From: Branchiostoma floridae
Lineage: Eukaryota > Chordata > Leptocardii > Amphioxiformes > Branchiostomatidae
DNA: 64,000 nt
NCBI RefSeq assembly: GCF_000003815.2
Contig: NC_049979.1
Coordinates: 8,541,097 to 8,605,096 of the forward strand
Direction of reading: 5' to 3'
Part shown: in pieces, positions 58,501 to 64,000 of the stretch
How the letters are laid out: each line of letters opens with the position of its first letter
How positions within the stretch are numbered: the first letter of the stretch is position 1
Notes under the pieces: generated by a model
What the model saw: the letters and a program-made list of their open reading frames with translations, nothing else
Databases searched by the model: none
What the model was told of the DNA's origin: nothing
Translations under genes and position numbers: made by a program

Positions 58501-59599
58501 GGTCCCGTCCTTGTGGGACAGCTGGACTCGCGCGCTGGGGAAGCCGCTAGCAAAACAAATCTTTCTTGCTCTGGGATAGTGGCCGGACAATTATTTTCCA
58601 ATATTTGATACCATCAGAGGTTAAATATAGCAGAAGAATATTTGCAATCTCAGCGGCTGATTTGTTGCGCCTGCCATGGCAGTCTGCGGCCATAACGATA
58701 GATCTATATAGATCTGTGCACGGGTATATATCACCCAACTGCGACACCCCCCCCCCCTCTCCTACGCTACCTCAGCTCATTTCTATGCACACAATCAAAC
58801 GGCACATCTGCAGTGCGCTTGAGACTAAGCAACTTGCAACAATGAGTAAATAAAACAGATGAGGAAGTTGCGTATAAATCAGAATCACTAATACCGGCCC
58901 ATAAAACTTTGTAATAACGAAGAAGCCTCGGCGCAGATGTCTACTTAGGATGTACTTCTGTATCTGTATCGACTTGGGGAATTATCTAGAGTAATCTAAC
59001 GGGCCCTTATATTGATAGATACCTTTCTATATGAGAGGGATAAGGGAGTCAGTAACTAAGACAAATCACCAAAATGCGCGCGCCTGACGTTCCGAACGAA
59101 TTGTAATGGCGCTGTCTATCTGAACATATAGAATATGTACTCTTCTATCTACTATAAATTTTGTTTATCCGCCGATATTTCACTTGTGCAGGCAGGAGTC
59201 GCTTCCAAAAGGTACGTGCAGACAATGATGATTTAATTGTGCACTCGGGCTCCATTCTCTGCACATTGCAAACGACTCTTTAAGAAGAGATATTCCTGAA
59301 GTTGAAGGATGGTGGTGATGGAAGACTGCCATCCGCACGCCGCGACCTCAAATATCACAGCCGAGAACGTGATATTGCGCAAGAATCCGCCCTGGGCCCA
59401 GCTACGCGAGCGATATTGTTCTTGTTTAATATCGCTTGCAATATTTTGGGGATTCGAAATTATAGAAAATGCAATCAACAATGGAGGGTCATCAATCACT
59501 CCCGCATGCCTTAATTGTCCTCGCTCCATAGAATCCCACATAACTGTGACCTTTGCGGCGTCCTTGGAGTAATGTATCATAAAATTATGGATTTCACAT

Positions 59600-59920
59600 T
59601 TCCGTGATTCCTAACGAGTTCGGCGGAGAAAAATTGAAAACTTCCCGGGCGGAGGTCCGCGGAAGTCGCGCGGGGGCAACAGGTGGGTTCCGCCCGTGCG
59701 GTCGCGGCCGACAAGGGGACGGCGGAACCGGGAGAGAAAAGATCTCTCGCTATCGACCAGTACGGGGCCTAGTTTTAAAAAATCATCGATCGCGCACCCC
59801 TCCTCCCTAGATGAGAAGGCAAAAAGAGCGCGCGGGGATTCCGCCTCCATTCACCTCGGCGGCAGAAGCACTTGTTCAATTATTGACTGCGTATGATGGA
59901 TGGGGCGCGGGCCGGCCTAA
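59600..59920. promoter_or_regulatory. Dense CpG island-like segment
   Basis: The most GC- and CpG-dense segment of the intergenic region, with CCGCGG, CGCGCG, GCGGCCGAC and repeated GCGGAACC/GGTTCCGC-type strings. Open frames through it in several phases are a consequence of high GC. Could be a promoter of an unrecognised or noncoding transcript, or a regulatory island. No start site can be assigned. Confidence 0.3.
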
Positions 59921-62261
59921 TAGCCGAAGACTCCATGCTAAATGTTACGCTTGAGTATTGGATCGGGAAAGTCTATAATACCGGGCTGCTCTTCCAAGGT
60001 TAAAGGACCACGAAGGTTAGATAAATACGAAACCCTCTTTGTCTATAACCTGCAATGGATTGCTACAAAACGTGATTTGGTTAGATTGGAGTCGATGTAA
60101 TTCGCACCCCCCCCCCCTCCGCCGTCTGCACAGCTAGATGAATGGCCGTCCGTTCTTCCATCTCATTCTGTCTGTCTAGTCTACTCTTCTTAGGTCATTA
60201 TTTGGCTGAAATCAGGGAATAAATCCCTCATGTTATCATCAAACATTTAGAGGTGATCTTCGAATATCTCTCGGTGCATGAGGGGTGCCATTAAATTACA
60301 TATTTCATGCTACAGTCTATTAGCGGAGGAGAGTGATGGCCGCATTTCCTCGCCGCTCATTGAGCGTAGACGGACGGGCAGGCGATCGCCTCATCATTTC
60401 ACACTTAAACATAGACGGCGTGGCACCACCAAATGTTGCCGCCGCGCTTATTTGTTCTCCCTATAAATCCACCTTTCCGATCTCTCTATTACTTGCTTCG
60501 ATGTGAAAAAAATACAATAGTCCTTTACCAACATGACAAGGAGATTAACTGCGCGCGTAGTGAGAAGTTTGGCAGGGATGGGAGATGTGGCGAAGTTTGG
60601 TCGTGCGCCGCGCGGGTGGGGGTTGCCCGGGTGATGGACCGCGCCATCTCCCCACTTCATATCATTTGATGTCCCAACTACCCGACGCGAGCGAGGCAGT
60701 CTATAAAACGTCATGTGCGGTTTTTGAATTATGTCAGGGTCGCCGTCTCACAGCGAGGAGTAACCGCGGGAAAATCCCTTCCACCTTGTCGTCTGTCATG
60801 TCTGACTGTGATTTATCCCCGTTTTCCGTCTATCTGTCGAATCAGATTCAGTCAGACCAGTCTTTTGGACAGCTCGGGCCCGGCGTCGTGCAGTCATTCT
60901 TCCTGACAATACTGTCATCCAGTATTTGCCGCACAAAATCTTATTGATAAGCCGTCAGGTTTTCCGTGCAAATGTGACGCCATCGCGTGTCAAAGATGGC
61001 GGAGTTTGTCTGTTCCACTTCAACTTGATGGTCAGGAGCTGGAAGAGAAAAGCGAGAAACGGCCGCAAGAAAAATTACGAGCTTTACCGGGGGCCATAAA
61101 AGTGACAAGACCGAGGTGTAAGAACTCTAAATCAACTTGACGCACCCACATTAGCGATATTAGCCGCTGATTAGCGATGACAGCCGCGGGCCAAATTTAT
61201 ATGTCAAAAAAAGCGCGGGAAATCCTGAATCCCCGGGCAGATTCCTGACAGAAATCTCGTGCCGGGCGTCACCCACCAAACTTATCGATGGTTTAGCCAC
61301 ATACAGAGTTTGAAATTCCTTCCTACCTTCGCAAAGAAATGCAACTAAGTCTGGCATTACTAAGCTGCTGGTACAGAGGCGTCGGAATTTTAAGTTGGAA
61401 AGTTTCATCCATTTCTAAGCTGCCGACCTCCGCCCTCTTGTCAGCGGAAGAAAAATGAGGCGAGTCCCCGATTGGAGACAGGACTTTCGGACGAAATAAA
61501 GTATGTAACACGTTCTAATCCGGAGTAAGATGAGAACGGCGGGTATAGTCTCGCGGAGACTAATGTGTCTAACTCCTACAAATGGGCTTTTTGGTTGGAA
61601 GCTATTAAGCCCCAACGGCTAATGATGCTTTTTCCATTATTATCGATTCTTGGTAAAGCCGAGTGTATTCTCGGATCATGAATTTTCCAATATTATGATC
61701 CTAATTTGCGGCTGGTCATTCCGGGAGGGAAATTCGACACGCTAATGACACATGCAATAGATAAACTATCTCTAAAAAGTAAATTAGAAGTAATTTATAG
61801 ATACACATAAGTGATAATTTATGGATCGCAATATTATCTTTCGCATCGAGGGACCCTAATTTTGCCCTTGGTACCCGGGAAAATCGGGGGGATGGAGGGA
61901 TAATACTCGGCGGGAGGCACAGGGCGAGCGGAATGTAAGAAGCCAGGATGCCGCAGAGACTAGCTGGTTCTAATATGTTTCTGATTTTGGTGACCTCAGC
62001 AGAGGATTTGGTGCGGCCCCGGGGTCGGCGTCATCCATCATAGCTGAAAGGTGCAGGCCCCGCCGACCCCTGCACGCCGGCTCATGAATATGGAGCCTTT
62101 CTCACTTACCCCCGTGCTTGTCGATACTTTGACCGGGTGATGCAGAAAAGTCGGCCAAATTTCGGGTACAGATTTAGACTTTTTATGTCTCACATTTCAG
62201 TGGGCGCCTCTAAAAGTAAACTGTACTTCATTTAAAGGCAGGGACTGCGACAGTAACCACG

Positions 62262-62285
62262 CCCCCTCCCCCCTCCCCCTCCCCA
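62262..62285 (-). other. Potential G-quadruplex tract upstream of the CXorf65-like gene
   Basis: A C-tract on the plus strand interrupted by single T residues. The minus strand therefore has four runs of at least four G separated by one-base loops, ending about 655 bp before the downstream start codon. The sequence pattern fits the classic quadruplex rule; folding is not shown. Confidence 0.5.
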
Positions 62286-62826
62286 CCGGTGTCTCACCAA
62301 CAGGGCTAATGTCCCTCTAGATGCGTAGGAAGAGGAGGGACTAAAGGTCGGACGATCGGTTTGGATTCATTACGAAGGCTCGCCCCGACCAAGAGAGAGC
62401 GTCTTCCCCACAATATAAAGCTATAAATCAGCGACCGGGAACTGCTATTGTCGGCAGAAATGGCCCTGGTGAAGGAAGGGGGAATCAGGTGCACCCCAGC
62501 ACAACATTGATCGCCAGAGAAAGTTAATACCCCCGTTTGACTTAGCTTTTGTTTTTCTGTCTGACTGGGTAGGATCGATGTGGAGAATTTAGTGTAGCGA
62601 AGCCGGCAGAGTTGGGATGTAAACTTTGGCCCGTTCCTTGGTGACCACATCGCCCGAAGGCGTCCCGCCACACGGCTGGCCAATAGCTTCATCTTCCACC
62701 CAATTAGTGCTGCCTTTGTTTATCTTACCCGCCCACCCCTGGTAATACTATTCAAATATAGCACCTCACTTTATAAACTTTGTCACCCGTTATTGTTGTC
62801 TGAAATCCCCCTGCTGATTCTTACAG

Positions 62827-62940
62827 AGTCGTCACGCGACCAGGCGACGTTTTTCTCTCCCCCGACCCATTCTACTCACACAATACACACTGTTGAAGAT
62901 TAACACCAGAGTTAAACACAGAAAGTGGAGACAACACAAA
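62827..62940 (+). other. Probable 5' UTR of the CXorf65-like gene
   Basis: 114 bp between an acceptor-like site and the start codon, without an ATG. A TATAAA at 62772-62777 is an alternative promoter element if transcription starts just downstream of it. Confidence 0.35.
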
Positions 62941-63082
62941 ATGTATGTGGAAGTGAAATACGGCAGTAATGAGTGTATACTGGTGAACACTAACTGTGTT
63001 GTTATCAATCTGTTGGGCAGCATCAAGCAGCGCTGTGGCGTACCTGACCCTGACGTGCTGTTGGACCTGACTGACGAAACAG
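62941..63082 (+). CDS. First coding exon of a CXorf65/C22orf15-family gene (partial, runs off the right edge)
   Basis: Starts at ATG 62941 (A at -3) and encodes 47 codons plus one base, beginning MYVEVKYGSNECILVNTNC, then a leucine-rich segment, IKQRCGVP and LLDLTDETG, before the donor gtagat at 63083. The pattern M-(Y/F)-(I/V)-x-(V/I)-K-x-G and VNTNC, followed by a K-x-GxP motif and D-(x)-(D/E)-E-x-G, matches my memory of the uncharacterised human proteins CXorf65 and C22orf15, whose N-terminus looks like a short ubiquitin-like fold. A splice-acceptor-like gattcttacag ends at 62826, so a noncoding exon may lie upstream. Function is unknown. Confidence 0.7.
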
Positions 63083-64000
63083 GTAGATTTATCGAGAATT
63101 TTTAAATTCTCTTTGAAGTCGCCGCACTGGTAGGCACGACAGGTGCACACTGGGCGCTAGGTTCGCGCCCGCCATATTGCACGCGGTGCGTACACGTCGT
63201 TAGTGGAGTAGACAGGGGGAGCCAACACAATGTCGCGCCGCAGACGATTGACCACAAATTAGACTGTACCAGCGACTGACTGGATCAAGACGTGTTCTGC
63301 TGTCAGTTTACACTAAGTCTGACAGGCCAGCCGGTTGCCTTGACGCCGCCTGATCACACTCTAACGCACCGCAGGGTCGGGGTGCGCGCGGCGCGAGTGT
63401 GAGCGGCGCTCCGCCACGCTACGGTCCCTGTCACCACCACGGTCCCATTACCCCCTCACAGGACGCAACACTTCCAACATCGAACACCACTACTGACCCC
63501 AATCGCACGAGGTTGGCGCATCATTCCCAGTAATTGAGGGTTTCTTTTCACACAGAAGTGCCTTTATTGGGACATCTGGATCCATTATCGGCAGCGCGCT
63601 GCTTGCTGGCCAATTCCTGGAGATGAATATATCGAACAGTCATTATACCCCCATCTAGTCTTTTACCTTGCGCAGCTTTCCGGACAGAAGAGCTCCTGAT
63701 GATCTGGGGAATTTTGATGAGACTCAATAATGCTCAGACCTTTCCTCGAAAATCGATCGCCGTCCTCGACAGAAATAACCCCTCGGGAGAGGCGAGTCCG
63801 TTATCCGGAGAAGCGCAAAGGTTGTGGACGTTCCGCCCCGGGCCGGAGCCCCCGAGCCCCGGCCGCCCCGGGGCTTCCCCACCTGTCCGCGCGCTAAAGC
63901 GGGAGGGCGCCACGTCTAAGTCTGTAAAGCTGAATTCTTAATTCCCTCCACAAATCACGTATCTTTGCAAATCCCGGTCAAATCAAGTGCGGAACTACAA
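63083..64000 (+). other. First intron of the CXorf65-like gene, open at the window edge
   Basis: No second exon of the family is recognised before the end of the window. GC- and CpG-rich at 63130-63440 and again at 63780-63910. A short open frame at 63699-63941 has a proline-rich translation with no family resemblance. Confidence 0.45.

Larger units (their letters stand above)
48526..62826. other. Intergenic region, about 14 kb, no supported gene
   Basis: No open frame with a recognisable domain. AT-rich to about 49800, then progressively CpG- and GC-richer with islands near 53540-54010, 56570-56700, 57230-57430, 59600-59920, 60540-60660 and 61960-62090. Contains a two-copy tandem repeat (55247-55551), a CRE palindrome (57903-57910), reverse PBX-HOX octamers ATCAATCA at 52608-52615 and 59491-59498, and poly-C runs near 58747 and 60108. 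This texture suggests unmethylated regulatory DNA serving Meis or the right-hand neighbour. Confidence 0.6.

Noticed and set aside
63699-63941. 80-codon GC-rich open frame at the right edge
   Set aside because: Proline-rich translation with no resemblance to the second exon of the CXorf65/C22orf15 family, and no clear acceptor in frame.

Overview
The window carries nearly the whole of one animal developmental regulator on the + strand: a Meis/homothorax TALE-class homeobox gene. Its coding exons run from 1179 to 46442, and a putative 3' UTR reaches about 48525. All exon joins keep the reading frame. Assembled by eye, the exons give the family's N-terminal PBX-interaction (MEIS/PREP) region, an acidic and glycine/serine-rich linker, a complete 63-residue TALE homeodomain with the PYP loop and WFINARRR helix, and two alternative C-termini matching the vertebrate MEIS1A-like short and MEIS1B-like long forms. 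Predicted proteins are 491 or 511 aa (long C-terminus) and 395 or 415 aa (short C-terminus), depending on the first exon.

The organism is an invertebrate animal. Very high identity to vertebrate Meis, vertebrate-like exon boundaries, large introns of 9-10 kb, a CpG-depleted gene body with CpG-retaining flanks, and two assembly gaps of Ns all fit a draft invertebrate genome. A cephalochordate (amphioxus) is my best guess, but the sequence alone does not prove it.

Layout: 1-1178, 5' flank and leader of a distal first exon. 1179-1250, distal first exon 1a (tyrosine-rich 24-residue N-terminus). 3790-3801, proximal first exon 1b (MAQR, the vertebrate N-terminus), with a consensus PBX-MEIS decamer 224 bp upstream. 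3979-7607, five closely spaced exons for the N-terminal and PBX-interaction region. 7608-21033, two large introns around the linker exon. 21034-40332, three homeodomain exons separated by introns of over 9 kb. 40333-46442, the alternatively spliced 3' part: a GC donor competing with an in-frame GT donor, a cassette exon with a stop, and the long terminal exon. 46443-48525, putative 3' UTR interrupted by a gap. 48526-62826, about 14 kb with no supported gene but increasingly CpG- and GC-rich, with one two-copy tandem repeat. 62941-63082, first coding exon of a neighbouring gene of the CXorf65/C22orf15 family, continuing beyond the right edge.

The most interesting structure is alternative RNA processing at both ends of the Meis gene: two phase-matched first exons, a 27-codon optional insert just after the homeodomain, and a frame-ending cassette exon. 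There is also a candidate PBX-MEIS autoregulatory site and several CpG-retaining intronic blocks that look like enhancers. I saw no bacterial features, CRISPR arrays, tRNA or rRNA genes, or intact transposable elements.
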